NCBI RefSeq assembly: GCF_000764025.1
Contig: NZ_KN234777.1
Location: 1 to 33,601, forward strand
DNA: 33,601 nucleotides
Reading direction: 5' to 3'
From: Pseudohaliea rubra DSM 19751
Lineage (GTDB): Bacteria; Pseudomonadota; Gammaproteobacteria; Pseudomonadales; Halieaceae
In this document: one piece after another, positions 7,351 to 16,703 of the stretch
Layout of the letters: every line of letters begins with the position of its first letter
Position numbering within the stretch: the first letter of the stretch is position 1
Program-made: the position numbers and the translations under genes
The notes under the pieces: generated by a model
What the model saw: the letters and a program-made list of their open reading frames with translations, nothing else
What the model was told of the DNA's origin: nothing
Database searches by the model: none

Positions 7351-7970
7351 GGCCCGGTCTCCGTACCCTCGCGCGCGTGCAGGGCATCGACAAAGCGGAT
7401 GGATTCCTGCTCGAGGCCGAGCACGATCTCGTCTACCCGCCCTGTGAAAAAGCGATGCATCGCCAGCGCAGGAATAGCGATGCTGAGCCCCGCCGCCGTG
7501 GTCACCAGCGCCTCGGAGATGCCACCGGCGAGGGCGCTGGCGTTGCCCGTACCCTGCACCATGATTTCCGAAAACACCTTGATCATGCCGACCACCGTAC
7601 CGAGCAGGCCCAGGAGCGGCGCGATGGCAGCGATAGTGCCCAGGGTATTCAGATAGCGCTCAAGTTCATGCACCACGTGCCCGGCGGCTTCCTCGATGCT
7701 GTCCTTCATTACCTCGCGTCCGTGATGGGCGTTGGCGAGGCCGGCGGCGAGGATGCGCCCCAGGGGTGAGGATTGGCGAAGGCTGCGAAGTTGCTCGCTG
7801 CCCAGCTGACCGTGGCGCAGCTTTTCCCACACAGAGGCCGACAGCTCCGGTGGCGAGACTCGCCGCGGGTTAAGGGCATAGAGGCGCTCGATGCAGATCG
7901 CCAGCGCGGCTACCGAACAGAGCAGAATGACGATCATCAACCAACCGCCGGCTACGACCAGTTCCAGCAC
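7347..7970 (-). CDS. exbB: MotA/TolQ/ExbB proton-channel family protein
   Basis: A 207-residue inner-membrane protein with three predicted helices: about 5-26 (near the N-terminus), about 110-133 (TIAAIAPLLGLLGTVVGMIKVF) and about 148-172 (GISEALVTTAAGLSIAIPALAM), the last two lining the proton path. The long cytoplasmic loop between helices 1 and 2 is as in ExbB. The start is GTG at 7970, with GAGGAG 7 nt upstream, 3 bp after the comEC stop. It is followed with a 4-nt overlap by exbD, together forming the ion-driven stator. Confidence 0.94.
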   Translation of the reverse strand: MLELVVAGGWLMIVILLCSVAALAICIERLYALNPRRVSPPELSASVWEKLRHGQLGSEQLRSLRQSSPLGRILAAGLANAHHGREVMKDSIEEAAGHVVHELERYLNTLGTIAAIAPLLGLLGTVVGMIKVFSEIMVQGTGNASALAGGISEALVTTAAGLSIAIPALAMHRFFTGRVDEIVLGLEQESIRFVDALHAREGTETGP

Positions 7971-7973
7971 ACG

Positions 7974-10370
7974 CTACTCCTCAGGCCCGGACTTCGATGG
8001 ATTATACGCATGGCAGCCGAGCGGCGTCAGCGATGGCGCCTGACGCCAGTAACGGCGATGCCGGTCCCGGTAGCGGGCGATTGAGAGAGTGCCGTCATCC
8101 GCGACACGGTAGCGCAGCGCGCCACCTGCCGCTGTACCGTGCAGGCGCGTATCGCGCCGGCAGAACCGGGCAAGCACACCCGCTGCGGGATGGCCGAAGG
8201 CGTTGGCACGACCGAAGGTCAGCGCCGCCCAGCGGGGCTTAACGGCGCGCAGAAAGGGCGCCCCGCTCGAGGTCGCAGAGCCGTGATGGGCGACCAGCAA
8301 CCAGTCGGCGCGCAGGGCCTCCCGCCAGTAGCGCACCAGATGACGCTCGCGCCGGCGGCTGATATCGCCGGTGAGCAGGAAGCGACGACCGCGCACATCG
8401 ATGCGCAGGACGCAGGAGGCATCATTGCGCCCCAAACGCTCGCCAGGCGCGGCGCTTAGCATGCGGAACACGGTGCCGTCAGGCCACTGCCAGCTCGCGC
8501 CGGCGCGGCAGCGGCGGCCGCGGGATATACCGGGCAGGGGCTGGCCCAGAAGCAGCTCCCCCACCGGCAGCGCCTCCAGGACAGCCGCGGTACCGGCACT
8601 GTGGTCGCGATCCGGGTGGCTGACCACGAGCGTGTCGATACGCCGTACCCCCGTCTTGCGCAGGAAAGGCAACAGCACGCGGCGAGCCGCATTGGCGCCC
8701 GCTGGATCACCGCCGCCGGTGTCATAAACGAGCGTGCGCTCGCCACTGCGGTAGACCACCGCCGTCCCCTGCCCCACGTCGAGCACGGTCAGTTCCGGTG
8801 TTGACGCAGGAACGGCGCTATCCGGAAGCAACAAGGGTAGTACACCGACGATGCCGGCGAGGCGCAGCGAACGGCGGCGTGCGCCAAAGAGAAGCAGCGT
8901 GCCGGCCACGGCGAGGAGGCTCTCGACGGCGCCGCTGGTGGTCTGCAGGTAGAGTAACTCACCCCAGTGCGCCCTGAGGGCCTCCCCGCTGGCGAGCAGC
9001 GGCACGATCAGTGCTGCGGCGAGTTGCCAGCAACCCTCGGCGACGCCGGGCAGCAAGGGCCAGCAGAGCGCGGCGAAGAGCGACAGCGGTACCAGCACCG
9101 CTCCGACCAGCGGCACAAGCAGAAAGTTCGCGGGCGCCGACGCAAGGGACGTGCCGCCGAACCACCAGGCCGTGAGCGGCGCCATGGCCAGCGCCATAAA
9201 GCCGTGCACGAGGAGAGCCATGCGCCACCGCGACAGCCCCCGATATCGGCGAGCGAACCAGAGTAGCCACGCAACGGCCAGGAAGCTGAGCCAGAAGCTG
9301 CTGCCCACGGCGGCCAGGGGATTGGCGGCAAGCACCAGTACCGCGGCCAGCAGAAGATTGCGGCCGCTGCGCGCCGGGCGACCGAGGCTGAGTGCCAGGC
9401 AAACGCAGAGCAGCATGATAAGGGCGCGTTGCGTCGGCAGACTGAAGCCCGCAAGCCCTGCATAGGCCGAAGCGGCCAGAAGCGCACTGCAGGGGCGCAG
9501 CGAGGACCAGGCCCCGCCCCAGCCGGCCACCGCGGCACAGCGGGCCAGCAGACCACCGAGGACAAAACCGAAACCGGCAACCAAAGAGACGTGCAGACCG
9601 GAAATAACGACCAGGTGCACCACGCCGAAGGCGCGCAGGAGCCGCCAGGCTGCATCATCGAGGCCACTCCGATCGCCCACCAGCAGCGCCGCCAGGATGC
9701 CTGCGGCCCGGGAATCGCCTACGGCCTCGTCCAGCCCCCGCAGCAGCGCCGCCCGGGCCTGGTGAAATGGCGCCCGTCGCCCCGCAGCAGCGAGACGCTC
9801 GCCGTCCCCGCGACCCGCGCTGGCGCTTGCGTGCAGACCAGCGCGGGCAAAGTAGTCCTGCCGGATGCCGCTGCCCGGGTTGGCCTCGCCCCAGGGCAGC
9901 CGCAGCCGGGCCAGAAAGCGCCAGCGCTCTCCGGGGGCCAGGAGTTCATCGCCGTAGTAGGCCAAAGATACCCGCCGCGGACCACGGCAGACCTCGTTGC
10001 CGATGGCCTCGACGCGCAGGCGTACTCGCTGCTGCCAGCTGCCGTCGGGTAACAGACGGCGCTGCGGCAGATCGTCGATCAACCCGGTCAGCGCGGCATG
10101 CTGTCCATCGCAGGCAGTCGGCAGACGCTGGGCTAGCACTGCCTGCCCATGGAGGCAGGCAAGGGCCAGGCCGAGGACGGCCGCAAGCAGCACCGGGGGA
10201 CCTTGGCGCCACAACAGCAGGATCACCGGCAGGAGCAGCGGCCACAGCGGGCTCGTCGGGAGGGCCGGCGCCAGCGAGAGGAGCAGTACACCAACCGCGA
10301 AAGCGATAAGCCGGCGGTCGGCAGGCGTGACTGCCGCTGCAGAACGGTGCAGCGCAAGGAGAAAAGGCAC
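7974..10370 (-). CDS. comEC: DNA internalization competence protein ComEC/Rec2
   Basis: The inner-membrane channel that takes single-stranded DNA into the cytoplasm during natural transformation. The 798-residue protein has N-terminal hydrophobic helices (about 22-75), an OB-like loop region, the multi-pass Competence domain (about 210-510, including VVHLVVISGLHVSLVAG) and a C-terminal metallo-beta-lactamase-like domain from about 521, with HPDRDH at 585-590 and HHGSA at 695-699. The metal motif is present (HxDxDH form with P and R inserted as usual). The start is GTG at 10370 with no clear ribosome binding site. It is upstream of exbB by 3 bp on the same strand and diverges from the DUF2062 gene. 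No other competence genes are in the window. Confidence 0.95.
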   Translation of the reverse strand: MPFLLALHRSAAAVTPADRRLIAFAVGVLLLSLAPALPTSPLWPLLLPVILLLWRQGPPVLLAAVLGLALACLHGQAVLAQRLPTACDGQHAALTGLIDDLPQRRLLPDGSWQQRVRLRVEAIGNEVCRGPRRVSLAYYGDELLAPGERWRFLARLRLPWGEANPGSGIRQDYFARAGLHASASAGRGDGERLAAAGRRAPFHQARAALLRGLDEAVGDSRAAGILAALLVGDRSGLDDAAWRLLRAFGVVHLVVISGLHVSLVAGFGFVLGGLLARCAAVAGWGGAWSSLRPCSALLAASAYAGLAGFSLPTQRALIMLLCVCLALSLGRPARSGRNLLLAAVLVLAANPLAAVGSSFWLSFLAVAWLLWFARRYRGLSRWRMALLVHGFMALAMAPLTAWWFGGTSLASAPANFLLVPLVGAVLVPLSLFAALCWPLLPGVAEGCWQLAAALIVPLLASGEALRAHWGELLYLQTTSGAVESLLAVAGTLLLFGARRRSLRLAGIVGVLPLLLPDSAVPASTPELTVLDVGQGTAVVYRSGERTLVYDTGGGDPAGANAARRVLLPFLRKTGVRRIDTLVVSHPDRDHSAGTAAVLEALPVGELLLGQPLPGISRGRRCRAGASWQWPDGTVFRMLSAAPGERLGRNDASCVLRIDVRGRRFLLTGDISRRRERHLVRYWREALRADWLLVAHHGSATSSGAPFLRAVKPRWAALTFGRANAFGHPAAGVLARFCRRDTRLHGTAAGGALRYRVADDGTLSIARYRDRHRRYWRQAPSLTPLGCHAYNPSKSGPEE

Positions 10371-10455
10371 AGCGGTCGCAGGCAGTAAGCGTTAAAATGA
10401 CCACTGAATCACAGCTGCCAGGCCCGATGCCACGTCTGCAGCAGCCAGGCCGGAT

Positions 10456-11055
10456 ATGCCCAAGAAAACGCTTAAACAGCTCACCCCCTCCCCGGCCCGG
10501 CTTCGACGCTGGGGGGCCCTGGACCGCTTCGGCGAGAGCGTTTACAACGGCAACCTCTGGCACATCAACCGCTACTCGGCCTCCATGGCCTTTTTTGTGG
10601 GCCCTTTTGTGGCCTTCCTGCCGGTGCCCGGCCAGATGCTCATCGCGGCCCTGGCCGCCATCCGTCTGCGCTGCAACCTGCCGCTCAGCGTCGGCCTGGT
10701 GTGGATCACCAACCCGCTGACGGCGCCGGCAATCGTCTACCTTGCCTATCGGCTGGGCGCCCTCGCCCTCGGCGTGCCGCCGGGGATGCCGGCGTTCAGC
10801 TTCAGCTGGAGCTGGCTGAGCAGCGAGTTCAGTGCGCTATGGCAGCCGCTCCTCCTCGGCTGTCTGCTGCTCGGGCTATTCGCAGGGAGCCTTGGCTATT
10901 TCGTCATCAACACCCTCTGGCGTTGGCGCGTCGGTCTGCAGTGGCGGCGCCGCAAGCTGGCGCGTGCCCTGGCTAATGGTCGGCCTGGAGCACGGCGGCA
11001 GGGGCAAGTCGGGCAGCGCGAAGCGCAGGATAGCAGGCAGCGCACAAGCACATGA
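10456..11055 (+). CDS. DUF2062 membrane protein
   Basis: A 199-residue protein of the DUF2062 family, whose role is not established. The conserved core is visible: NGNLWHINRYSASMAFFVGPF at about 32-52 (written here to the limit), FLPVPGQM, and WITNPLTAPAIVYLAYRLG, followed by a hydrophobic C-terminal helix (LLLGCLLLGLFAGSLGYFVI). The tail after about residue 165 is strongly basic and reads into the antisense end of lolE; the last 83 nt overlap lolE tail-to-tail. It faces comEC divergently across an 85-bp gap that holds an AT-rich TAAAAT at 10393-10398 but no convincing -35. DUF2062 genes beside comEC/lolCDE are a known gammaproteobacterial arrangement. Confidence 0.88.
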   Translation: MPKKTLKQLTPSPARLRRWGALDRFGESVYNGNLWHINRYSASMAFFVGPFVAFLPVPGQMLIAALAAIRLRCNLPLSVGLVWITNPLTAPAIVYLAYRLGALALGVPPGMPAFSFSWSWLSSEFSALWQPLLLGCLLLGLFAGSLGYFVINTLWRWRVGLQWRRRKLARALANGRPGARRQGQVGQREAQDSRQRTST

Positions 11056-12187
11056 AGAGCGCTGTGGCCGCTACCACCGCAAAGTCCGAGACACGCACAT
11101 CGGAGGGAATGAAGGACACCGGATAGACGTCGGTAGCCAGCAAACTGACGCCCAAAGCCCCCTCAAGGGCAGCTACGAGCCAGGGCACGGCGAGGCTGGC
11201 GAGGAGCCCGAGGGCACCGCCGAGAACAACCCCGGTCACCCCGATCATGCCCCCCTGCATCAGGAACAGCACGCCGACCTGGGTCGGCGTCGCGCCCAGA
11301 GTACGCAGAATGGCAATGCTGCCGCGCTTGTCCATGACCACCAGCACCAGCGACGACACCACGTTGAAGGCCGCCACCGCGATGATCGACAGAAGCAGCA
11401 CGGTGATCAGCCGCCGCGACAGCTGGATGGCCTCGTAAAGGTTGCCGTGAGTCAGGGTCCAGTCCGTCAGATAGTAACCGGGAGGCAGCAGCGGTAGCAG
11501 TTCCTGGCGGACCCGCGCGACGTCGAAGAGGTCGATCGTATGCAGACGCAGGCCACTGGCGCTGCCATGCAGACCAGCGAGGTCCGAGGCCGCCGGCAGA
11601 GGCAGCGCAGCGAGGCCCTCGTCCAGCTCCGTACCCGTGGCGATAATACCCACCAGCGGGTAGGCAGCTGTCTCCGGGGGCCCCTCGCCGTCCCGGGCCG
11701 GGACGAGCAGCGTGATTGATGTGCCCGGTACGGCACCCAGGCGCCGTGCCACGGCCGCGCCGAGGTAGAGGCCCTCACCACCGACGGCGCTGCCGTCGAG
11801 GCCAAGTGCAGCGAACTCCGCCAGCGCCGCGGGCTCCAGACCAAGCCCGGCGACAGCCTCGACAGAACCCTCAGCCAGGGCGAGCCCCTCAAAGGCCACA
11901 AAAGGGGTGGCGGCGAGCACCGCCGGGTGCTCCCGCAGCGTCGCTGCAAGGGTGGCGGGATCGCGATCTCCGAGCGCCGCATGCACGATAATATGGGGCA
12001 CCAGGGACAGAATCCGCTCGCGCATCTCCCGGTCAAAGCCATTCATTACGGAAAGCACTGTGAGCAGCAGTGCGATCGCGAGCACAAGGCCGATAATCGC
12101 CAGCGTCGACATAAATACGGAAAGCTGGCCCCGGCGTGCGGCGAAGGTGTGACGCACGGCGATGCGCGCCAGCTCCACGCTACCCAT
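10973..12187 (-). CDS. lolE: lipoprotein-releasing ABC transporter, membrane subunit LolE
   Basis: With LolC and the ATPase LolD it extracts mature outer-membrane lipoproteins from the inner membrane and hands them to LolA. From the ATG at 12187 it is 404 residues. It has a first membrane helix at about 25-48 after the [16 protein letters not shown] segment, the [21 protein letters not shown] motif, a large periplasmic domain, and three C-terminal helices with the FtsX-type [18 protein letters not shown] stretch. The frame is open upstream to 12256 within lolD, but the family N-terminus begins at this ATG, overlapping the lolD stop by 8 nt. LolC and LolE are close paralogs; the label follows the C-D-E order. 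Confidence 0.92.
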   Translation of the reverse strand: MGSVELARIAVRHTFAARRGQLSVFMSTLAIIGLVLAIALLLTVLSVMNGFDREMRERILSLVPHIIVHAALGDRDPATLAATLREHPAVLAATPFVAFEGLALAEGSVEAVAGLGLEPAALAEFAALGLDGSAVGGEGLYLGAAVARRLGAVPGTSITLLVPARDGEGPPETAAYPLVGIIATGTELDEGLAALPLPAASDLAGLHGSASGLRLHTIDLFDVARVRQELLPLLPPGYYLTDWTLTHGNLYEAIQLSRRLITVLLLSIIAVAAFNVVSSLVLVVMDKRGSIAILRTLGATPTQVGVLFLMQGGMIGVTGVVLGGALGLLASLAVPWLVAALEGALGVSLLATDVYPVSFIPSDVRVSDFAVVAATALFMCLCAACYPALRAARLAPAAVLQADH

Positions 12188-12863
12188 GCATTTCCACCAG
12201 GTGGCCCTCTTCAAGCACCAGCGTGCGGTGCATGCGTGCTGCGATCGCCGGATCATGGGTAACGATAATAAAGGCCGCCTGCTCGCGGCCGAGGTCGTCG
12301 ATCAGTGCGAGCACACGTTCCGCGGACGCCGGGTCGAGATTCCCCGTTGGCTCGTCCATGAGTACGCAGCCCGGGGAAGCCACCAGCGCCCGGGCAATGG
12401 CCACGCGCTGGCGCTCTCCCCCCGACAGCGCCGCGGGGCGGTGATCAAGGCGGGCGCCCAGACCGACGCGCTCGAGCATTTCCCCGGCACGCTTCAGCGC
12501 CTCGGAGCGCGCAACCCCCCCGATAAGCAGGGGCATGGCAACATTCTCCGCGGCATCAAACTCTGCCAGCAGGTGATGGAACTGATAGACGAAGCCCAGG
12601 TGCCTGTTACGCCAGCGGCAGCGTGCCTTTTCCGACATCCCGTCGACGGACTGCCCGGCGACTTCGACGCTGCCGCTGCTCGGCGGATCGAGGCCACCAA
12701 GGAGATTGAGGAGCGTGGATTTGCCGCTACCGCTGGCGCCAACGATAGCCAGACGCTCCCCCGCGTCGAGCGTAAGTTCGACGTTGCGCAGTACTTCCAC
12801 TTCGCGGCTGCCATCCCGGTAGACCTTGCCCAGGCCGCGACAGCGCAGTACCGGCTCAGCCAT
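12180..12863 (-). CDS. lolD: lipoprotein-releasing ABC transporter ATPase LolD
   Basis: Cytoplasmic ATPase that powers lipoprotein release by the LolCDE complex. The 227-residue protein (E. coli 233) has Walker A GASGSGKS at 42-49, Q-loop Gln94 in FVYQFHHLL, signature LSGGE at 146-150, Walker B with Asp170-Glu171 in [11 protein letters not shown], and switch His203. It begins at ATG 12863, overlapping the lolC stop by 8 nt; upstream in-frame codons belong to lolC. The EPTGNLD form is typical of the LolD/MacB/FtsE group. Confidence 0.97.
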   Translation of the reverse strand: MAEPVLRCRGLGKVYRDGSREVEVLRNVELTLDAGERLAIVGASGSGKSTLLNLLGGLDPPSSGSVEVAGQSVDGMSEKARCRWRNRHLGFVYQFHHLLAEFDAAENVAMPLLIGGVARSEALKRAGEMLERVGLGARLDHRPAALSGGERQRVAIARALVASPGCVLMDEPTGNLDPASAERVLALIDDLGREQAAFIIVTHDPAIAARMHRTLVLEEGHLVEMHG

Positions 12864-14097
12864 AGCGAAGCGCCTCCGCCGGAGCCACCCGTGAGGCACG
12901 CCAGGCCGGATAGAGGGTCGCCACGAGGCCGAGGCCGAGGGAGGCCCCAACAACCGCCCCCACGTCGGACCAGCGCAGTTCCGCCGGCAGCCCGGTGATG
13001 AAATAGACCGCCGGATCAAAGAGCCTCGCCTGCAGCAGGCCCTCCAAGGCAGCGGCAAGACGGTCGACCGACAGCGCCAGCGTCACCCCGAGCACCGCCC
13101 CGGCGGCGACGCCGAGGCAGGCCAGAACAACGCCATGAATGACGAAGAGCCGCAGGATGGCGGCCGGATCAGCGCCCAGGGATCGCAGCACGGCGATATC
13201 CTGCCGTTTCTCCGCCACGGACATGACGAGCGTTGCAACAATGTTGAAAGCGGCAACGGCGACCACGCTCAGCAACAGCAGACTCACGGTGAACTTTTCC
13301 ATACGTACGGCGCGAAACAGAGACCCCTGGCTCTCACTCCAGGCCACGGCCCGGACGCCCGCCGGCAGCGACGTGACCAGTCGATCGAGCACTGCCGGCG
13401 CCTCGAAGAGGTCTGTCGTGCGAAGCATAAGGCCGTTCGGAGCATCGCTGCCACCGAGGAGGCGACGCGCCGTCGCCAGGGATACGTAGGCCAGCTCCGC
13501 ATCCTGTTCGGCACCGACCCGAAAGAGGCCAACCACTTCCAGCTGCCGGCTGCGGGGAAACAGACCCAGGGGGGTGGCGGTGAAGCGCGGCAGGGTCACG
13601 CGGACCTTATCGCCCAGCCCAACGCCCAGCATGCGGGCGAGGGTAGCGCCCAGCACAACGCGAAAAGGCGCTTCCTCGAGGGCGTCCAGGCGCCCCGCGA
13701 CCAGGGTCGACGGCATGCGGGACACCGTCCCCTCAAGGGCCGTATCGATACCGGTCAGCTGCACCCCGCGCTGGCCGCGGCCAGCGCCCAGCAGGGCCTT
13801 CTCACGCAGGTACGGGGCGACCCCGAGGACGTCCGGGTCCCGGCGCACGCTGCTGGCCAGGGCCTCCCAATCCGCGGCCGCCTCGGCGCCATCAAAGACC
13901 AGATAGCCGTGCGGTACCAGGGCGAGGATCCGGCCCCGGAGTTCACCGGAGAAGCCGTTCATGACAGAGAGAACCACGATAAGACTTGCAACACCGATGA
14001 CCATGCCGAGCATGGATACGAGACTGACGAGGGCGGTAAAGCGATTACGCTGGCGGCTGAAACTGTAGCGGAGCCCGATTAAGGCTGGGTAGCCCAC
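12856..14097 (-). CDS. lolC: lipoprotein-releasing ABC transporter, membrane subunit LolC
   Basis: A 413-residue paralog of the downstream LolE. One N-terminal membrane helix (about 24-48, [20 protein letters not shown]) leads into [21 protein letters not shown], a periplasmic domain, and three C-terminal helices with the FtsX-type [20 protein letters not shown] segment. It begins at GTG 14097, 6 bp after the nqrM stop, with GGAG about 15 nt upstream, and overlaps lolD. The nqrM-lolC spacing suggests that the lol genes are at least partly transcribed with apbE-nqrM. Confidence 0.93.
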   Translation of the reverse strand: MGYPALIGLRYSFSRQRNRFTALVSLVSMLGMVIGVASLIVVLSVMNGFSGELRGRILALVPHGYLVFDGAEAAADWEALASSVRRDPDVLGVAPYLREKALLGAGRGQRGVQLTGIDTALEGTVSRMPSTLVAGRLDALEEAPFRVVLGATLARMLGVGLGDKVRVTLPRFTATPLGLFPRSRQLEVVGLFRVGAEQDAELAYVSLATARRLLGGSDAPNGLMLRTTDLFEAPAVLDRLVTSLPAGVRAVAWSESQGSLFRAVRMEKFTVSLLLLSVVAVAAFNIVATLVMSVAEKRQDIAVLRSLGADPAAILRLFVIHGVVLACLGVAAGAVLGVTLALSVDRLAAALEGLLQARLFDPAVYFITGLPAELRWSDVGAVVGASLGLGLVATLYPAWRASRVAPAEALRYG

Positions 14098-14103
14098 CGG
14101 CGA

Positions 14104-14334
14104 TCAACGCTCCGCGGCGTCGTAGAAAGACGTCCTGACGCCCTCTCCGCTGTCGTCCTTGTCCTCGTCGCAGCGCGCCGGATCGCCGCCGCAGATCTCG
14201 CAGGACTGATTGATACCTACGGCGCCAAGACCGCCGCAGGAGCCTTTGATGGGTTCCCGGCCGGCGAGCACTCCGACGGCCATGGCGGTGATCACCGAGC
14301 CCATGATGACTACCGTCAGCACGAAAACGAGCAT
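14104..14334 (-). CDS. nqrM: Na+-NQR maturation factor NqrM (DUF539 family)
   Basis: A 76-residue membrane-anchored protein required to assemble a functional Na+-translocating NADH:quinone reductase, thought to deliver the iron for the membrane-embedded NqrD/NqrE site. An N-terminal helix (about 2-24) precedes four cysteines, C33, C45, C48 and C55, in the family pattern CGGLG...SCEICGGDPARC. ATG at 14334 has AGGAGA 8 nt upstream. It follows apbE by 9 bp, the standard nqr-apbE-nqrM order, and is followed by lolC after 6 bp. Confidence 0.96.
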   Translation of the reverse strand: MLVFVLTVVIMGSVITAMAVGVLAGREPIKGSCGGLGAVGINQSCEICGGDPARCDEDKDDSGEGVRTSFYDAAER

Positions 14335-14343
14335 TGGTCTCTC

Positions 14344-15405
14344 CTATCCTTGGCCGGTTTCATCGGCCAGGTACGGTGCAAAAGCGGGCGTGTTGTATTC
14401 TCTGAACCCCTCGCCCTGGCGCGCGAGTAAATATACTGCAAGGCCCGCCTCGGTAGCCACTCGCAGCGCCGCTTCCCGGCCGAGCACCGCAAGCGCCGTA
14501 GCCCAGCCGTCGGCGAGCATACACGACTCATGAATCACCGTAACAGACACAACGTCATGGGTCACGGGCGTCCCCGTGCGGGGATCGATCATGTGCGAGT
14601 AGCGCACGCCATTGACGGTGAAGAAGTTGCGGTAGTCACCGGAGGTCGCAATACCGGCGTCGAACAGAGCAAGACCCCGCGCTATGCTCCGGCCACCGGC
14701 TTCTGGTCGCTCCACGGCAACGCGCCAGGCATCACCGCGAGGGCTGCGGCCAGCCACCCGCATCTCGCCACCGATCTCGACGAGGTAATCAGCAAAACCT
14801 CGCCCGGCAAGAAGTTCCGCGACGCGGTCGACCGCATAGCCCTTGGCGATGGAGGAAAAATCCAGGGCGACGGGCCCGCGCTTGGCGAGGCGGCGAGCTT
14901 CCGGATCCCAGTCCAGCTTCTTCTGGCCGACGCGGGCCCGAGTTTCCGCAAGCGAAGCGGCCGCCGGTATGCCCTTGCCAGGGCCGTCAGGCCCGAAGCC
15001 CCAGAGGTCCACCAGCGGTCCGACGGTGACATCGTAGGCGCCGGCGCTGGCGTCGCCGATGGCAAGGGCCCCCGCGAGCACTGCGGCGAAACGCGGCGAG
15101 ATGGTCATCGCCTCACCGGGCGGCAGCCGGTTGAAACGGCTGATCTCCGAGTCTTCCCGCCAGGTGGACATGCTGTCGTTGATTGCCTCCAGCTCGGACT
15201 CGATGCCTGCCGTTAGCGCGCTTTCGGCCGCGGCGCCGCCGGGCACAGTGACATGCCAGCTGGTACCCATGGTCCGGCCTTCCAGGCGCAGATCCCGCGG
15301 CTCGCTGCTGCAGGCAGCGAGAAGCGTCAGCAGCGCCGCAAGATAGACCGCATTTGCACGCCTGCGGGCTGGTTGAGCGCGGCGGAACGCCACTGGCCCG
15401 GACAT
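14344..15405 (-). CDS. apbE: FAD:protein FMN transferase (lipoprotein)
   Basis: ApbE covalently attaches FMN, from FAD, to a Thr in the SGAT-type motifs of NqrB and NqrC; it works on the periplasmic side of the membrane. From ATG 15405 it is 353 residues, with a basic N-terminus, a hydrophobic segment and a lipobox LTLLAAC, so it should be a lipoprotein. Family motifs follow: GTSWHVTV, DFSSIAKGYAVDRV, YLVEIGGEMR, MIDPRTGTPV and ESCMLADGWATALAVLG. The start is uncertain: the frame is open to ATG codons at 15453 and 15468, but those would lie in or before the terminator hairpin, and the 15405 ATG has no clear ribosome binding site. Confidence 0.93.
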   Translation of the reverse strand: MSGPVAFRRAQPARRRANAVYLAALLTLLAACSSEPRDLRLEGRTMGTSWHVTVPGGAAAESALTAGIESELEAINDSMSTWREDSEISRFNRLPPGEAMTISPRFAAVLAGALAIGDASAGAYDVTVGPLVDLWGFGPDGPGKGIPAAASLAETRARVGQKKLDWDPEARRLAKRGPVALDFSSIAKGYAVDRVAELLAGRGFADYLVEIGGEMRVAGRSPRGDAWRVAVERPEAGGRSIARGLALFDAGIATSGDYRNFFTVNGVRYSHMIDPRTGTPVTHDVVSVTVIHESCMLADGWATALAVLGREAALRVATEAGLAVYLLARQGEGFREYNTPAFAPYLADETGQG

Positions 15406-15417
15406 CCACGGTGAGCC

Positions 15418-15449
15418 AAAAAAAAGCCACCGCAGAACGCGGTGGCTTT
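15418..15449 (-). terminator. intrinsic terminator after nqrF
   Basis: On the minus strand an 8-bp GC-rich stem (GCCACCGC with GCGGTGGC, plus 15426-15433 and 15439-15446) extended by three A-U pairs, with a 5-nt loop, is followed by a run of eight U (plus A-run 15418-15425). It sits 19 nt after the nqrF stop, so it ends the nqrABCDEF transcript and separates it from apbE-nqrM, which lie 13 bp further on. Confidence 0.88.
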
Positions 15450-15467
15450 CCATGAACCGGGCCAGCA

Positions 15468-16691
15468 TCAGCCGCCGAAGTCGTCGAGCAGAATATTCTC
15501 GGGCTCAACACCGAGGTCCGTAAGCATCTGGATACAGGCTGCATTCATCATCGGCGGACCGCACATGTAGTACTCGCAGTCCTCCGGTGCCGGATGGTTC
15601 TTGAGGTACTCCTCGAAGAGAACGTTGTGGATGAACCCCGTGAGGCCTTCCCAGTTGTCTTCCGGTTGCGGGTCCGAGAGGGCCACATGCCAGTCGAAGT
15701 TCTCGTTCTCGGCCGCAAGGCCGTCAAAGTCCTCGACGTAAAACATCTCGCGGAGGGAGCGGGCGCCGTACCAGAAAGTAATCTTGCGCTTGCTGTTGAG
15801 GCGCTTGAGCTGATCAAAGAGATGGGATCGCATTGGCGCCATACCGGCACCGCCGCCGATGAAGATCATTTCAGCTTCGGTGTCCTTGGCAAAAAACTCG
15901 CCAAAGGGACCGTACACCTTCACCTTGTCGCCCTCCTTCAGATTGAAGACCCAGGAAGACATGATGCCCGGCGGAATACCCTCACTGCCGGGGGGAGGCG
16001 TGGCGATGCGAATATTGAACTTCACCACACCCTTCTCTTCCGGATAATTGGCCATGGAGTAGGCGCGGATCGTTGTGTCGCTGCACTTCGACTCGAGGTT
16101 GAAGAACCCAAAGCGCTCCCAGTCACCCCGGTATTCCTGATCGATATCGAAGTCGCTGAACTTGACATGGTGCGGCGGGCACTCGAGCTGCACATAACCG
16201 CCGGCGCGGAAGTCCACGCTCTCGCCCTCTGGCAGCTTCAGCGTCAGCTCCTTGATAAAGGTGGCAACGTTGGGGTTGCTCTCGACAGTGCACTCCCATT
16301 GCTTGACGCCGAAGACCTCTTCGGGCACCTGGATCTTCATATCCTGCTTGACCGCGGTCTGGCAGGACAGGCGCCAGCCCTCGTTGGCCTCCCGGCGAGT
16401 GAAGTGCGACTCCTCCGTCGGCAGCATGGCGCCGCCCCCTTCATTGATGATGCACTTGCACTGGGCGCAGGTGCCGCCACCGCCGCAGGCTGAGGCGAGA
16501 AAGACATCCTCGTCGGCCAGGGTCTGCAAGAGCTTGCCGCCGGCGGGGACGGTGATGGTTTTCTCGCCGTTGATCTCGATATTCACGGTGCCCGAGGCCA
16601 CCAGCCGCGAACGAGCGAAAAGAATCACCATGACCAGCGCCAGCACGATGGCCGTGAACATCCCGACGCCGTAAACGATAGTCAAATCCAT
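15468..16691 (-). CDS. nqrF: Na+-NQR subunit F (NADH dehydrogenase, 2Fe-2S and FAD)
   Basis: The NADH-oxidising entry subunit of Na+-NQR: it takes hydride onto FAD and passes electrons to its 2Fe-2S centre. The 407-residue protein has one N-terminal membrane helix (about 4-26), a ferredoxin domain with cluster ligands C69, C75, C78 and C110, an FAD domain with RAYSMANYP, an NADH domain with [11 protein letters not shown] and MCGPPMM, and the conserved C-terminal LDDFGG. Length and spacing match Vibrio NqrF (C70, C76, C79, C111). It is the last gene of the nqr operon, 12 bp after nqrE. Confidence 0.99.
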   Translation of the reverse strand: MDLTIVYGVGMFTAIVLALVMVILFARSRLVASGTVNIEINGEKTITVPAGGKLLQTLADEDVFLASACGGGGTCAQCKCIINEGGGAMLPTEESHFTRREANEGWRLSCQTAVKQDMKIQVPEEVFGVKQWECTVESNPNVATFIKELTLKLPEGESVDFRAGGYVQLECPPHHVKFSDFDIDQEYRGDWERFGFFNLESKCSDTTIRAYSMANYPEEKGVVKFNIRIATPPPGSEGIPPGIMSSWVFNLKEGDKVKVYGPFGEFFAKDTEAEMIFIGGGAGMAPMRSHLFDQLKRLNSKRKITFWYGARSLREMFYVEDFDGLAAENENFDWHVALSDPQPEDNWEGLTGFIHNVLFEEYLKNHPAPEDCEYYMCGPPMMNAACIQMLTDLGVEPENILLDDFGG

Positions 16692-16703
16692 GCTGTCAGA
16701 TCC

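Noticed and set aside
10429-10456. Near-repeat GCCAGGCC(C/G)GAT just before the DUF2062 start
   Set aside because: Short, GC-rich and imperfect; no sign that it is an operator.
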